A DNA stretch of 64,000 nt from assembly GCF_000739085.1 (NCBI RefSeq), contig NZ_CP009110.1, positions 1,116,001 to 1,180,000 on the forward strand, given 5' to 3'. This DNA is from Amycolatopsis methanolica 239. Lineage in GTDB: Bacteria > Actinomycetota > Actinomycetes > Mycobacteriales > Pseudonocardiaceae. Made by a program: the position numbers and the translations under genes. The notes below the pieces were generated by a model. The model saw only the letters and a program-made list of their open reading frames with translations, searched no databases and had not been told where the DNA came from. Of this stretch, positions 45,697 to 55,364 are shown piece after piece (the stretch's first letter is position 1; each line of letters begins with the position of its first letter).

Positions 45697-46842
45697 GTGA
45701 GCGAGTCCCGCGACGAAAGCACTGCTCCCGGCGCCGCGACCGGCACCAAGCCCGACGACGGCGACCAGGCCCGCGACGGGCACCGCGCGATGCGGCCCCG
45801 CGAGCGCGCCCGCATGACGAGGCGCGGCTGGACCGTCGTGACCAGCGGTGTCCTCATCGTGGCGTTCGGGCTCATCGGCGCGTTCGTCCAGGTGCCCTAC
45901 GTGGCCATCGGCCCCGGCCCGACCTACGACACGCTCGGCCAGGTCAACGGCGTGCCGGTGGTCGAGATCGACGGGCAGCAGACCTACCCGACCGCGGGCG
46001 AGCTGCGGATGACCACCGTCTCGCTCAACGACGAGATCAGCCTGTTCGGCGCCCTCGGGCTGTGGGTCAGCGGCCGGTACGCGCTCGCTCCGCGCGAGGA
46101 GTACTTCCGCCCCGGCGAGAGCGACGAGCAGGTCCAGCAGGAGAACGTCCAGCAGTTCCAGGACTCGCAGAGCAACGCCGAGGTCGCCGCCCTGCGCCAC
46201 CTCGGCTTCCCGGTCAAGGTGCTCGCCCAGTCGATCGTCGACAACACCCCGGCCAGCCGGGTACTCGCGGCGGGCGACCGGCTGCTGTCGGTCAACGGCC
46301 GCACCATCACCAACGAGGACGACGTGACCGCGGCGCTCGCCGACACCAGCCCGGGCCAGACCGTGCCGATCACATTCCAGCACGGCACCGAGCCGCCCCG
46401 CACCGAGCAGATCACGCTCGCCGCGAACCCGGACCCGTCCAAGAAGCAGGGGTTCATGGGCCTGCAGCCCATCGACCGGGCCGACGTGCCCTTCGACGTG
46501 AAGATCTCGCTGCAGGACGTCGGCGGCCCCTCGGCAGGCCTGATGTTCGCGCTGGCCATCGTCGACCGGCTCACCCCGGGCGAGATGGTGGCGGGTGAGC
46601 ACGTCGCCGGCACGGGGGAGATCACCGAGAAGGGGCAGGTCGGCGCGATCGGCGGGATCTCGTTCAAGGTCGTCGCCGCGCGCGAGGCCGGCGCCACCGT
46701 GTTCCTCACGCCCGAGGCCAACTGCGCGGAGGCCTCCGCCGCGGCGCCGGACGGGCTGAAGCTGGTCAAGGTGTCCGACCTGGACAGTGCGCTCTCGGCG
46801 CTGGACGCGCTCAAGGCGGGGCAGCCCACGCCGTCCTGCTGA
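45697..46842 (+). CDS. Membrane-anchored PDZ/Lon-like serine protease
   Basis: This 381-residue protein has a hydrophilic N-tail, one membrane helix (VVTSGVLIVAFGLIGAFVQV, about residues 47-66) and a PDZ domain (RVLAAGDRLLSVNGRTITNEDDV). A C-terminal Lon-type protease domain follows. The catalytic serine is expected in VGGPSAGLMFALAI and the lysine in GGISFKVVAAREAGA. It is predicted to act at the outer face of the membrane. GTG 45697 is preferred because TACGCT ends seven bases before it without a ribosome binding site. It is divergent from the DUF2342 gene. Confidence 0.92.
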   Translation: MSESRDESTAPGAATGTKPDDGDQARDGHRAMRPRERARMTRRGWTVVTSGVLIVAFGLIGAFVQVPYVAIGPGPTYDTLGQVNGVPVVEIDGQQTYPTAGELRMTTVSLNDEISLFGALGLWVSGRYALAPREEYFRPGESDEQVQQENVQQFQDSQSNAEVAALRHLGFPVKVLAQSIVDNTPASRVLAAGDRLLSVNGRTITNEDDVTAALADTSPGQTVPITFQHGTEPPRTEQITLAANPDPSKKQGFMGLQPIDRADVPFDVKISLQDVGGPSAGLMFALAIVDRLTPGEMVAGEHVAGTGEITEKGQVGAIGGISFKVVAAREAGATVFLTPEANCAEASAAAPDGLKLVKVSDLDSALSALDALKAGQPTPSC

Positions 46843-46999
46843 CCCGGACCCGCGCCGGGGAGGGGAATCCGCGGTGCTCATAGGACCCGGGGGGGTGCCC
46901 GGACCGTGGGGCCTGGGCGCTGAGCAGGGGCTGCGGCGGTGCGGAATTCGCGGCGCTCAGCCGGGTGCCCCGCCTGGGGCACGCGGCCGAGCGGTGAAG

Positions 47000-47548
47000 T
47001 CAGGGGGTCAGCGTGGCGCGAAGTGCGTCCAGCAGGTTCGGCGCCAGGTCGGGGTGCTCGATGATCTCGTCGGTGGGCTCGGCGTCCTCCGCCTTGGTGT
47101 AGCCCCGCAGCCGCATGACGCAGGCTCCCGGGCCGTCCCGCAGCACGGCCGCCACCAGGCGCGCCTCGGTCCGGTCGGGGTGGTCCGCCGCGGCCTGCCG
47201 CAGCCGCTCCGCGTCGCCGGACTCGGACAGCTCCGACTCGGCGCTCGGCGGCAGCACGATGATCTCCTGGGCCAGCGCGCAGCCGAGCACGGCCTCCGGC
47301 CACGCGATCCGCCCCAGCGCCTCCGCCAGGTCACCCTCGGGCAGCGGCTCCTGCGCCACCGGGGTCAGCGCGCTCGACGGGTCGAGCTGCCCGGCCAGCT
47401 CCGGTTGCTCGCGCAGCAGCGACGCGGTCGGGACCAGCGCGAACAGCTGAGGAGCCTGGTCCCACCCGGCGGCGGCCACGAACTCCTCGACCTCACGGGC
47501 CAGCGCCGCGATGGCCGGACCGGTGGCGGGGTTGACTTCCGATGCCAT
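47000..47548 (-). CDS. PPA1309 family protein
   Basis: This 182-residue actinobacterial PPA1309-family protein has conserved stretches PQLFALVPTASLLREQPELA, AWPEAVLGCALAQEIIVLP and VAAVLRDGPGACVMRLRGY. No catalytic motif is visible and the function is unknown. It sits between the PDZ protease and the divergent UPF0182 gene, a conserved arrangement. The 157-base gap 46843-46999 contains no feature I can support. Confidence 0.88.
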   Translation of the reverse strand: MASEVNPATGPAIAALAREVEEFVAAAGWDQAPQLFALVPTASLLREQPELAGQLDPSSALTPVAQEPLPEGDLAEALGRIAWPEAVLGCALAQEIIVLPPSAESELSESGDAERLRQAAADHPDRTEARLVAAVLRDGPGACVMRLRGYTKAEDAEPTDEIIEHPDLAPNLLDALRATLTP

Positions 47549-47694
47549 CTCCTCATCGTGTCAGGTGCCTGCCGGACGTGTCCGATTCGGGCCGGTCGGG
47601 GAACCCGCGGCGGCCCTCCTAGAGTTAGGGGTTCAGGGGTGTCCCGCATTACGGGGCGCCCCGCCAGCGGACCAAGACATCAGGAGCGTGCGCA

Positions 47695-50682
47695 GTGGCC
47701 AGTCGGCCCCCAGTGAGCCTGCCGAAGCTGTCCCGTCGCAGCCGGGTACTGCTGATCATCGCCGCGGTGATCGTCCTGGCGCTGCTACTCGGCGCGCGCC
47801 TGTTGGACACCTATGTCGACTGGCTGTGGTTCGGCGAGGTGGACGCCCGCCAGGTCTTCAACACGATGGTCGTCACCCGCATCGTGTTGTTCTTCGCGAT
47901 CGGGCTGCTGGTCGGCGGCTCGCTCGCGCTCAGCCTGTGGATCGCTTACCGCACGCGGCCAGTGTTCGTCCCGGTCTCCGGCGCCGACGACCCGCTGGCC
48001 CGCTACCGCTCGGCCGTGGTCGGCCGCATCCGGCTGTTCGGCATCGGCATCCCGCTGGTCACCGGCCTCATCGCGGGCGCGACCGGCGAGGGCGACTGGC
48101 AGCGCATCCAGCTGTTCCTGCACGGCACGAGCTTCGGCCAGACCGACCCCGAGTTCGGCAACGACATCGGCTTCTACGCCTTCACGCTGCCCTTCTACCA
48201 GTGGCTGCTCGGCTGGCTGTTCGTCGCGGTGACGATCTCGTTCATCGGCGCGCTCATCGCGCAGTACCTGTTCGGCGGCATCCGGCTCGCCGGCCGCGGC
48301 GGCCAGCTCGCCGGCTCGGCCCGCGTCCAGCTCGCCGTCACCGCAGGGCTGTTCGTGCTGCTGAAGGCCGTCGAGTACTACTTCGACCGCTACAACCTGC
48401 TGTTCTCCGACCGCAACGCCCCGCTGTTCTACGGCGCCACCTACACCGACCTGAACGCGGTGCTGCCCGCGAAGCTGATCCTGCTGTGCATCTCCGCGAT
48501 CTGCGCCGTCGCATTCTTCGCGGGCGCCTTCCTGCGCAACATCCAGCTGCCCGCGATCGCGCTGGTGCTGCTGATCCTGTCCGGTGTGCTGGTCGGCGTC
48601 GCCTGGCCGGCGATCCTCGAGCAGTTCTCGGTCAAGCCGAACGCCAACCAGAAGGAAGCGCTTTCCATCAGTCGCAACATGGAAGCGACGAAGTCGGCGT
48701 TCGGGCTCAACAACGTCCAGTACGAGGACTACACCGGCACCGGGCAGGCCACCGCGTCGGAGATCAGCTCGGACACCACGACCGTGCCCAACATCCGCCT
48801 GCTCGACCCGAACGTGCTGGCGCCCACCTTCACCCAGCGGGTCGGCCGGGAGAACTTCTACGGCTTCCCGCAGAAGCTCGACATCGACCGCTACGAGATC
48901 GACGGCAGGCTGCAGGACTACGTGGTCGCCGCCCGTGAGATCAACACCGCGAACCTCACCGGCAACCAGACCAACTGGATCAACAAGCACATGGTCTACA
49001 CGCACGGGAACGGGTTCGTGGCGGCGCCGGCCAACACGATCGACCGTGCGGTGAGCAGCGCCAACAGCGACGGCGGTTACCCGATCGCGGTCACCAGCGA
49101 CACGCAGAACCCGACCGGCGCCGGCATCAACCCGGCCAACCCCACCGCGCCCGGCATCGCGGTCACCGAGCCGCGGATCTACTACGGCGAGCTCACCAAC
49201 GACTACGCCATCGTCGGCGGCCAGGAAGGCCGCGCGCCCGGCGAGTACGACAGCGCCAGCAGCAGCAACTACCGCTACGACGGCAGCGGCGGCGTGAACC
49301 TCGGCAACTGGTTCAACCGCCTCGCCTTCGCGGCGAAGTACGGCGAGCGCAACATCCTCTTCTCCGACGCCATCAGCGACGGCTCGAAGATCATGTACAA
49401 CCGCGACCCGCGCCAGCGCGTCAGCAAGGTCGCGCCGTGGCTCACCGTCGACGGCGACCCGTACCCGGCGGTGGTCGACGGCAAGATCGTCTGGATCGTC
49501 GACGGCTACACGACGCTGAACAACTACCCGTACTCCCAGCAGACGCCGCTCGGCGCCGCCACCGAGGACACCCTCGCCGGCGTCGCCCGCCAGGCCAACA
49601 ACAACATCAACTACATCCGCAACTCGGTGAAGGCGACGGTCGACGCGTTCAACGGCACCGTCACCCTCTACTCGGTCGACGACAAGGACCCGGTCCTCAA
49701 GGCATGGGAGCAGGTCTTCCCGGGCCTGGTCAAGCCGGGCAGCGAGATCAGCCCCGAACTGCGGTCGCACTTCCGGTACCCGGAGGACCTGTTCAAGGTC
49801 CAGCGTGAACTCCTGACGAAGTACCACGTCACCGACCCGCAGGAGTTCTACACGACCAACACCTTCTGGAACGTGCCACAGGACCCGACCCAGGAGGGCG
49901 GCACCAACCTGGACGCCTCCGGCCTGGCCAACCAGCCCGGCTACTACGTGCTGGCGCAGGCGCCGGGGCAGAGCGGCACGACGTTCCAGCTGACCAGCCC
50001 GCTCACCGCGCTGCAACGGCAGTACCTCGCGGCGTGGATGACGGTGTCCTCCGACCCGAACGACTACGGCGCCATCAAGGTCCTGCGACTACCGACCACC
50101 GCGGCGGGCAACAGCCAGGTCGACGGCCCCGTCCAGGTCCAGAACAGGTTCCAGAGCGACTCCCGGTTCGCCCAGGAACGCACCCTGTTCAGCAACCAGA
50201 GCGTCACGGTGATCTTCGGCAACCTGATCACCCTGCCCGTCGGCGGCGGGTTCCTCTACGTCGAACCCGTCTACATCCAGCAACGCAACCAGAACAGCTA
50301 CCCGCAGCTCGCCCGCGTGCTGGTGTCCTACGGGTCCAAGGTCGGGTTCGCCTCCACCCTCGCCGACGCGCTGAAACAGGTGTTCGGCGACCAGGCCGGC
50401 CAGGCGGCGACCTCGCCGACCCAGCAACAACCCACGACCACGCCGACACCGTCCACCACGCCGACGACGCCGCCTGCCACCGGCGGCACGGGCAGCAGCC
50501 CCGCCCTCGACCAGGCCGTCACCGACATCCAGTCGGCGCTCGAACGGCTCCGGCAGGCCCAGCAGAGCGGCAACTTCGCCGCACAGGGCGAGGCGCTCGC
50601 CGCCCTCGACGCCGCCGCCCGCGCCTACGAGAACGCCAAGGCCGCCCAGACGACCTCGGCGCCACCCCAGCCGGGCGGATGA
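47695..50682 (+). CDS. UPF0182 family integral membrane protein
   Basis: This 995-residue UPF0182 protein has about seven hydrophobic helices in the first 310 residues (for example LLIIAAVIVLALLLGARLL, IVLFFAIGLLVGGSLALSLW, IALVLLILSGVLVGVAWPAIL). A large extracytoplasmic region follows (NMEATKSAFGLNNVQYEDY; NRDPRQRVSKVAPWLTVDGDPYP). Near the C-terminus is a Thr/Pro/Gln-rich linker and a short helical tail. The family is universal in actinomycetes and of unknown function. The GTG at 47695 has CAGGAG eight bases upstream. The length fits the family. Confidence 0.95.
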   Translation: MASRPPVSLPKLSRRSRVLLIIAAVIVLALLLGARLLDTYVDWLWFGEVDARQVFNTMVVTRIVLFFAIGLLVGGSLALSLWIAYRTRPVFVPVSGADDPLARYRSAVVGRIRLFGIGIPLVTGLIAGATGEGDWQRIQLFLHGTSFGQTDPEFGNDIGFYAFTLPFYQWLLGWLFVAVTISFIGALIAQYLFGGIRLAGRGGQLAGSARVQLAVTAGLFVLLKAVEYYFDRYNLLFSDRNAPLFYGATYTDLNAVLPAKLILLCISAICAVAFFAGAFLRNIQLPAIALVLLILSGVLVGVAWPAILEQFSVKPNANQKEALSISRNMEATKSAFGLNNVQYEDYTGTGQATASEISSDTTTVPNIRLLDPNVLAPTFTQRVGRENFYGFPQKLDIDRYEIDGRLQDYVVAAREINTANLTGNQTNWINKHMVYTHGNGFVAAPANTIDRAVSSANSDGGYPIAVTSDTQNPTGAGINPANPTAPGIAVTEPRIYYGELTNDYAIVGGQEGRAPGEYDSASSSNYRYDGSGGVNLGNWFNRLAFAAKYGERNILFSDAISDGSKIMYNRDPRQRVSKVAPWLTVDGDPYPAVVDGKIVWIVDGYTTLNNYPYSQQTPLGAATEDTLAGVARQANNNINYIRNSVKATVDAFNGTVTLYSVDDKDPVLKAWEQVFPGLVKPGSEISPELRSHFRYPEDLFKVQRELLTKYHVTDPQEFYTTNTFWNVPQDPTQEGGTNLDASGLANQPGYYVLAQAPGQSGTTFQLTSPLTALQRQYLAAWMTVSSDPNDYGAIKVLRLPTTAAGNSQVDGPVQVQNRFQSDSRFAQERTLFSNQSVTVIFGNLITLPVGGGFLYVEPVYIQQRNQNSYPQLARVLVSYGSKVGFASTLADALKQVFGDQAGQAATSPTQQQPTTTPTPSTTPTTPPATGGTGSSPALDQAVTDIQSALERLRQAQQSGNFAAQGEALAALDAAARAYENAKAAQTTSAPPQPGG

Positions 50683-50764
50683 CGCACCCCACCGGGTGCC
50701 GGAGCCAGCTTCTGGCACCCGGTGTGCACACCCCCGCAACCAAGGCGTAAACTCATCCTCACAA

Positions 50765-50838
50765 CGCGGGGTGGAGCAGCTCGGTAGCTCGCTGGGCTCA
50801 TAACCCAGAGGTCGCAGGTTCAAATCCTGTCCCCGCTA
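50765..50838 (+). tRNA. Initiator tRNA-fMet(CAU), copy 1
   Basis: A 74-base cloverleaf with anticodon CAT. Initiator marks are visible: an unpaired first base (C1 against T72) and three G-C pairs at the bottom of the anticodon stem (GGGCTCATAACCC). The CCA end is not encoded. The sequence is identical to the copy at 51250. Confidence 0.97.
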
Positions 50839-50849
50839 CGAGAGGCAGG

Positions 50850-50900
50850 GGCCCCTGTATCCGCGGAAAGCGCGGATACAGGGGCCTCTCTTCGTTGTCT
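50850..50900 (+). terminator. Terminator after initiator tRNA copy 1
   Basis: GGCCCCTGTATCCGCG (50850-50865) pairs with CGCGGATACAGGGGCC (50871-50886) around a five-base loop, followed by TCTCTTCGTTGTC. The stem begins 11 bases after the tRNA. Confidence 0.88.
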
Positions 50901-51249
50901 CTGGGGGGCGACCCCCAGGCCCCGGGCAGGGGGCGAGCCCCCTGCACCCCCGTGCGGTGCCGGATCGGCGAGGATGTGCGGGTGAAGTGGGGCGCGCCTG
51001 GCGTTGCCCTTCGCGCCTGGCGGCGCTGGGGCATGGGTGGTGGGCCGCCGGTGTTGAGGGGCTCGGTTGGGGAATGTGGGGGGGCCACTCGGAGTTGCTG
51101 GGGGGGGGGCTGACTCCAGGCGTTGGGCAGGGGTGAGTGCCTGGCGTCGTGCGGTGTCGTATGCCCGGGGTGCGGGGTGGTGTCCACTCGGGAGCGTCTG
51201 GGGGGCCGGTTTGGGGGTCGGGGTGGGGTGTGTATAGTGGGTCTTACAG
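50901..51249. other. G-rich spacer between the two initiator tRNA genes
   Basis: No gene. It contains several G runs (up to nine), local inverted repeats (GGGGGGCGACCCCC; AGGGGGCGAGCCCCCT) and the sequence leading to the second tRNA. The stretch GTGTATAGTGGGTCTTACAG at 51230-51249 includes TATAGT, a good -10 element for copy 2. Confidence 0.6.
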
Positions 51250-51326
51250 CGCGGGGTGGAGCAGCTCGGTAGCTCGCTGGGCTCATAACCCAGAGGTCGC
51301 AGGTTCAAATCCTGTCCCCGCTACCA
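51250..51326 (+). tRNA. Initiator tRNA-fMet(CAU), copy 2
   Basis: Identical to the first copy over all 74 bases of the cloverleaf, but here the CCA end is encoded (51324-51326). It keeps the C1:T72 mismatch and the GGG/CCC anticodon stem. TATAGT about 14 bases upstream looks like its -10 element. Confidence 0.97.
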
Positions 51327-51330
51327 GACG

Positions 51331-51363
51331 AAAAGGCCCGGTCTTCACGGACCGGGCCTTTTT
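51331..51363 (+). terminator. Terminator after initiator tRNA copy 2
   Basis: AAAAGGCCCGGTC (51331-51343) pairs with GACCGGGCCTTTT (51350-51362), ending in a T-run. It starts four bases after the tRNA CCA and is a strong intrinsic terminator. Confidence 0.92.
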
Positions 51364-51475
51364 CGTGCGCTTGGGTCACCCCCGATTGGGCCGGACGGGG
51401 GAAGGTAATTGACCTTTGTGGACATTGACCGTGACCACTGTGGACAGATCGGCGGAAAAGTGGCACCTTGTAGGT

Positions 51476-51976
51476 GTGTCTGAACTCAATGCAACAGCAG
51501 CGGCATTGCTCGGCCTGCTCCAGGACGGCCCGGCCACCGGGGGGCAGCTGGTTGCGGCGGCGGAGGAGCGGTTCGGGACGTTCTTCAGCGTCACCCGCAG
51601 CCAGGTCTACCGTGAGCTGCCCGCCCTCGCCAAGGAAGGGCTCGTCCGGCTCGGCAAGCAAGGCCCGCGCTCCAGCCAGCAGTACGTGATCACCGCCGCC
51701 GGGAAGAAGGCCTTCAAGGCCTGGCTGACCTCCGACGCCGGCCCCGACCACCTCCGCAGCCCCCTGATCCTGCGCCTCGTGCACGCCGCCTCGCTCACCG
51801 CGAAGCAGCGCGCCAGCCTCATCGAGACGGCCAGGGCCAGCTACCAGGAGGACCTGGACGAGGCGAGGGCGGCCGTCAAGGCAGCAGGCGACCCCTACAG
51901 CAAGGCCATCGCCGAGTTCGGCCAGGCGCACGCCCGCGCGGCGCTGAAGCTGATCGACGCGATCCCGGACGCCTGA
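51476..51976 (+). CDS. PadR family transcriptional regulator
   Basis: This 166-residue PadR-type regulator has a winged helix (ALLGLLQDGPATGGQLVAAAEERF; SQVYRELPALAKEGLVRLGKQGPRSSQQYVITAAG). A helical C-terminal dimerisation part carries RASLIETARASYQEDLDEA. The GTG at 51476 is preferred because PadR domains begin right there; an upstream in-frame ATG at 51416 adds unrelated residues. Two direct TGTGGACA octamers (51417-51424 and 51439-51446) lie upstream, 22 bases apart, and could be its own operator. The target genes are not evident. Confidence 0.85.
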   Translation: MSELNATAAALLGLLQDGPATGGQLVAAAEERFGTFFSVTRSQVYRELPALAKEGLVRLGKQGPRSSQQYVITAAGKKAFKAWLTSDAGPDHLRSPLILRLVHAASLTAKQRASLIETARASYQEDLDEARAAVKAAGDPYSKAIAEFGQAHARAALKLIDAIPDA

Positions 51977-52044
51977 GCGGCCACGGGGCCCCAAGCGGCC
52001 GGTTCCCGTAACCGGCCGCGCCCCGTGCCGTAACCTTGAAGGTT

Positions 52045-53148
52045 GTGAGTGGTGACTTCGCAGCCGACCTGAAGGACCTCGCCGGCAAGCTGACGCAGGT
52101 CGAGTCCGTCATGGACCTCGACGCCCTGCGCGCCCAGGTGGCTGACCTGGAAGAGCAGGCGTCCAACCCCAACCTGTGGGACGACCCGGAGGCCGCGCAG
52201 AAGGTCACCAGTCAGCTGTCCCACCGGCAGGCCGAGCTGCGCCGGGTCACCGACCTGCGCCAGCGGCTCGACGACCTCGAGGTGCTCCACGAGCTCGCCG
52301 AGGCCGAGGGCGACAACGCCAGCAAGGCCGAGGCCGAAGGCGAGCTGACCCGCCTCGCCAAGGAAGTGGACGCCCTCGAGGTCCGCACCCTGCTCTCCGG
52401 CGAGTACGACGATCGCAACGCGGTGGTCACCATCCGCGCGGAAGCCGGCGGCGTCGACGCGGCCGACTGGGCCGAGATGCTGCTGCGCATGTACCTGCGC
52501 TGGGCCGAGCGTCACGGCTACCCGACCGACGTCTACGACATCTCCTACGCCGAAGAGGCCGGCATCAAGTCGGCCACCTTCAAGGTCGCGGCCCCCTACA
52601 TCTACGGCACCCTCTCCGTGGAACAGGGCACCCACCGGCTCGTCCGGATCTCCCCGTTCGACAACCAGGGCCGCCGCCAGACGTCGTTTGCCCACGTCGA
52701 GGTGCTGCCCGAGGTCGAGGAGGTCGACCACGTCGAGATCCCGGAGAAGGACATCCGGGTCGACGTGTTCCGCTCCTCCGGCCCCGGCGGGCAGAGCGTC
52801 AACACCACCGACTCCGCGGTGCGCATCACCCACCTGCCCACCGGCATCGTCGTCTCCTGCCAGAACGAGAAGTCGCAGCTGCAGAACAAGGCCGCCGCGC
52901 TCAAGGTCCTCCAGGCCAAACTCCTCCTCAAGAAGAAGGAGGAGGAACGCGCCGAGCTCGACGCCCTCAAGGACTCCGGCAGCAGCTGGGGCAACCAGAT
53001 GCGCAACTACGTTCTGCACCCGTACCAGATGGTCAAGGACCTCCGCACCGAGCACGAGGTGGGTAACCCCAGCTCGGTGCTCGACGGGGAGATCGACGAC
53101 TTCCTCGAGGCCGGCATCCGCTGGCGCAAACAGGTCAACGCTGCGTAA
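52045..53148 (+). CDS. prfB: Peptide chain release factor 2
   Basis: RF2 (367 residues) ends translation at UGA and UAA. The codon-recognition tripeptide SPF is in [15 protein letters not shown], and the catalytic GGQ is in [20 protein letters not shown]. Unlike many bacteria, the gene is one uninterrupted frame with no internal TGA, so there is no programmed frameshift. The GTG at 52045 is preferred because TAACCT (52031-52036) looks like its -10; the in-frame TTG at 52036 would overlap that element. It is followed by ftsE-ftsX-smpB, a classic actinobacterial order. Confidence 0.96.
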   Translation: MSGDFAADLKDLAGKLTQVESVMDLDALRAQVADLEEQASNPNLWDDPEAAQKVTSQLSHRQAELRRVTDLRQRLDDLEVLHELAEAEGDNASKAEAEGELTRLAKEVDALEVRTLLSGEYDDRNAVVTIRAEAGGVDAADWAEMLLRMYLRWAERHGYPTDVYDISYAEEAGIKSATFKVAAPYIYGTLSVEQGTHRLVRISPFDNQGRRQTSFAHVEVLPEVEEVDHVEIPEKDIRVDVFRSSGPGGQSVNTTDSAVRITHLPTGIVVSCQNEKSQLQNKAAALKVLQAKLLLKKKEEERAELDALKDSGSSWGNQMRNYVLHPYQMVKDLRTEHEVGNPSSVLDGEIDDFLEAGIRWRKQVNAA

Positions 53149-53212
53149 CCGCCGCGCCGGAGGCAATAGGCCAACCCGGGCTTAACGACGCCCATGGGTA
53201 GGATTGCCCACC

Positions 53213-53902
53213 GTGATTCGGCTCGACAGTGTCTCCAAGGTCTACAAGACGTCGACGCGTCCCGCACTCGAGAACGTGTCGGTCGACGTGGACAAGGGCG
53301 AGTTCGTCTTCCTGATCGGACCCTCCGGGTCCGGCAAGTCGACGTTCCTGCGCCTCCTCCTGCGCGAGGAGGTCCCCACCAAGGGCCGGGTCTTCGTGTC
53401 CAACTTCGACGTGGCCAAGATGGCCCGCCGCAGGGTCCCCCGCCTGCGGCAGACCATCGGGTGCGTCTTCCAGGACTTCCGCCTGCTCGGCAACAAGACC
53501 GTCGCGGAGAACGTCGCGTTCGCGCTCGAGGTCATCGGCAAGCCGAAGCACACCATCAAGAAGGTGGTGCCGGAGGTCCTCGAGCTGGTCGGGCTGGAAG
53601 GGAAGGCCGACCGCATGCCCCACGAGCTCTCCGGTGGTGAACAGCAGCGGGTGGCGATCGCCCGCGCGTTCGTGAACCGGCCGCTCGTGCTGCTGGCCGA
53701 CGAGCCCACCGGGAACCTCGACCCCGACACCAGTCAGGACATCATGCTGCTGCTGGAACGGATCAACCGCACCGGCACCACCGTCCTGATGGCCACCCAC
53801 GACCACTCCATCGTGGACTCCATGCGGCGCCGGGTCGTCGAGCTCCAGCTCGGCAAGGTGATCCGCGACGACGCCCGGGGCGTGTACGGCGTCGGCCGAT
53901 AA
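53213..53902 (+). CDS. ftsE: Cell division ATP-binding protein FtsE
   Basis: FtsE (229 residues) is the ATPase of the FtsEX complex that controls peptidoglycan hydrolases during division. Walker A is [10 protein letters not shown], the signature is [15 protein letters not shown], Walker B is [13 protein letters not shown], and the switch histidine is in MATHDHSIV. The GTG at 53213 is preceded by TAGGAT at 53199-53204; an in-frame TTG at 53204 would overlap it. It lies 64 bases after prfB. Confidence 0.97.
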   Translation: MIRLDSVSKVYKTSTRPALENVSVDVDKGEFVFLIGPSGSGKSTFLRLLLREEVPTKGRVFVSNFDVAKMARRRVPRLRQTIGCVFQDFRLLGNKTVAENVAFALEVIGKPKHTIKKVVPEVLELVGLEGKADRMPHELSGGEQQRVAIARAFVNRPLVLLADEPTGNLDPDTSQDIMLLLERINRTGTTVLMATHDHSIVDSMRRRVVELQLGKVIRDDARGVYGVGR

Positions 53903-53950
53903 GTCACCCCGAACCCCCCGCCTGCCCCCGACCTGAGGAACCACCCCCCG

Positions 53951-54847
53951 ATGCGTGCCAGTTTCGTGTTCAGCGAGGTCTTCACCGGCCTGCGCCGCAA
54001 CATCACGATGACCATCGCGATGATCATCACCACGGCCATCTCGCTCGGCATGCTCGGCGGCGGCCTGCTGATCGTGCGGACCATCGACAAGATGCAGGTC
54101 AACTACATGGCCGACGTCGAGGTCTCGCTCTACCTGACCCAGGACGTCAGCGCCAACGACAAGACCTGCACCCAGGACCCGTGCCGCGGACTGCTGGCCG
54201 ACCTGAACAGCAACCCGGCCGTCGACTCCGTCGTGTTCGAGAACCGCGACCAGGCCTACGAGCGGTTCAAGAAGCTCTTCCAGGACAACCCGATCCTGGT
54301 GCAGTCCGCCCGCCCCGAGGCGCTGCCCGCCTCGCTGCAGGTCAAGCTCAAGGACCCGAGCCGCAGCGACGTCATCACCCAGGAGTACGGCACCCGGCCC
54401 GGTGTGTCCCGCGTAGACGACCAGAAGCAGTTCCTCGACCGGTTCTTCGGCGTGCTCGGCGGCGTCCGCGACGGCACCTTCGTCATCGCGCTCATCCAGG
54501 CCCTCGCCGCGCTGCTGCTGATCTCCAACACGGTGCAGATCTCCGCGTTCACGCGGCGCACCGAGGTCGGCATCATGCGGCTCGTCGGCGCCACCCGCTG
54601 GTACACGCAGCTGCCGTTCCTCCTGGAAGCGGTGGTCACCGGTGTCATCGGCTGGGCGATCGCGGTCGGCGGCCTGATCGCGGCGAAGTTCGCGTTCATC
54701 GACCGCATCCTGTCCGTCACCGGCGGCATCATCCCCAACATCCAGGTGCTCGACGTGATCGTGGTGGCGCCGTGGCTGCTGCTCGCGTCGATCATCATCT
54801 CGGCCACCACCGGGTACCTGACGCTGCGGCTCTACGTGCGGCATTAA
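53951..54847 (+). CDS. ftsX: Cell division permease-like protein FtsX
   Basis: FtsX (298 residues) has a short cytoplasmic start (RASFVFSEVFTGLRRN) and a first membrane helix (about 20-42). A large outer loop with two cysteines (TCTQDPCRG) contacts cell-wall hydrolase partners. Three C-terminal helices follow (IALIQALAALLLISNTVQI; FLLEAVVTGVIGWAIAVGGLI; VVAPWLLLASIIISATTGYL). It is a non-transporting ABC permease working with FtsE, 48 bases downstream of it. A GAGGA ribosome binding site precedes the ATG. Confidence 0.97.
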   Translation: MRASFVFSEVFTGLRRNITMTIAMIITTAISLGMLGGGLLIVRTIDKMQVNYMADVEVSLYLTQDVSANDKTCTQDPCRGLLADLNSNPAVDSVVFENRDQAYERFKKLFQDNPILVQSARPEALPASLQVKLKDPSRSDVITQEYGTRPGVSRVDDQKQFLDRFFGVLGGVRDGTFVIALIQALAALLLISNTVQISAFTRRTEVGIMRLVGATRWYTQLPFLLEAVVTGVIGWAIAVGGLIAAKFAFIDRILSVTGGIIPNIQVLDVIVVAPWLLLASIIISATTGYLTLRLYVRH

Positions 54848-54887
54848 CGCCGTGCTCCGCCCGGGACGTGTGGGATAACCTGGAACT

Positions 54888-55364
54888 ATGCCCAAAGAAC
54901 GAGGCTCCAAGGTGATCGCGTCGAACCGCCGCGCGCGGCACGACTACGCGGTGCTGGACACCTATGAGGCCGGGATCGCGCTGGTGGGCACCGAGGTGAA
55001 GAGCCTGCGCGCCGGCCGCGCCTCGCTGGTCGACGCGTTCGCCACGGTCGACGACGGTGAGGTGTGGCTGCGCAACCTTCACATCCCCGAGTACGAGCAC
55101 GGCACGTGGACCAACCACGAGTCGCGGCGCAAGCGGAAGCTGCTGCTGCACCGCGGCGAGATCGAGAAGCTGATCGGCAAGACCAAGGAGGGCGGGCTCT
55201 CGCTCGTCCCGCTGTCCATGTACTTCAAGGACGGCAAGGTCAAGGTCGAGCTCGCCCTCGCCAAGGGCAAGAAGGCCTACGACAAGCGCCAGGACCTGGC
55301 CAAGCGCGACGCCCAGCGCGAGATCAGCCGCGCGGTGGGCAGGGCGTTGAAGGGCCGCCGCTAG
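54888..55364 (+). CDS. smpB: SsrA-binding protein SmpB
   Basis: SmpB (158 residues) brings tmRNA to stalled ribosomes. Conserved segments are [57 protein letters not shown] and the charged tail [18 protein letters not shown]. The ATG has TAACCT at 54876-54881 exactly six bases upstream and no ribosome binding site, a clear leaderless signature. Its RNA partner is at 61519-61888. Confidence 0.98.
   Translation: MPKERGSKVIASNRRARHDYAVLDTYEAGIALVGTEVKSLRAGRASLVDAFATVDDGEVWLRNLHIPEYEHGTWTNHESRRKRKLLLHRGEIEKLIGKTKEGGLSLVPLSMYFKDGKVKVELALAKGKKAYDKRQDLAKRDAQREISRAVGRALKGRR

Noticed and set aside
50798-51308. Antisense frames ending in GTGFEPATSGL at both initiator tRNA genes
   Set aside because: This is the well-known false translation of tRNA sequence and is repeated at both copies for that reason.
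52045-53148. Programmed frameshift in prfB
   Set aside because: The frame is continuous from the start with no internal TGA.
53135-54910. 591-codon minus-strand frame over ftsE/ftsX
   Set aside because: Shadow of two confidently identified genes; His/Asp/Arg-rich low-complexity translation.
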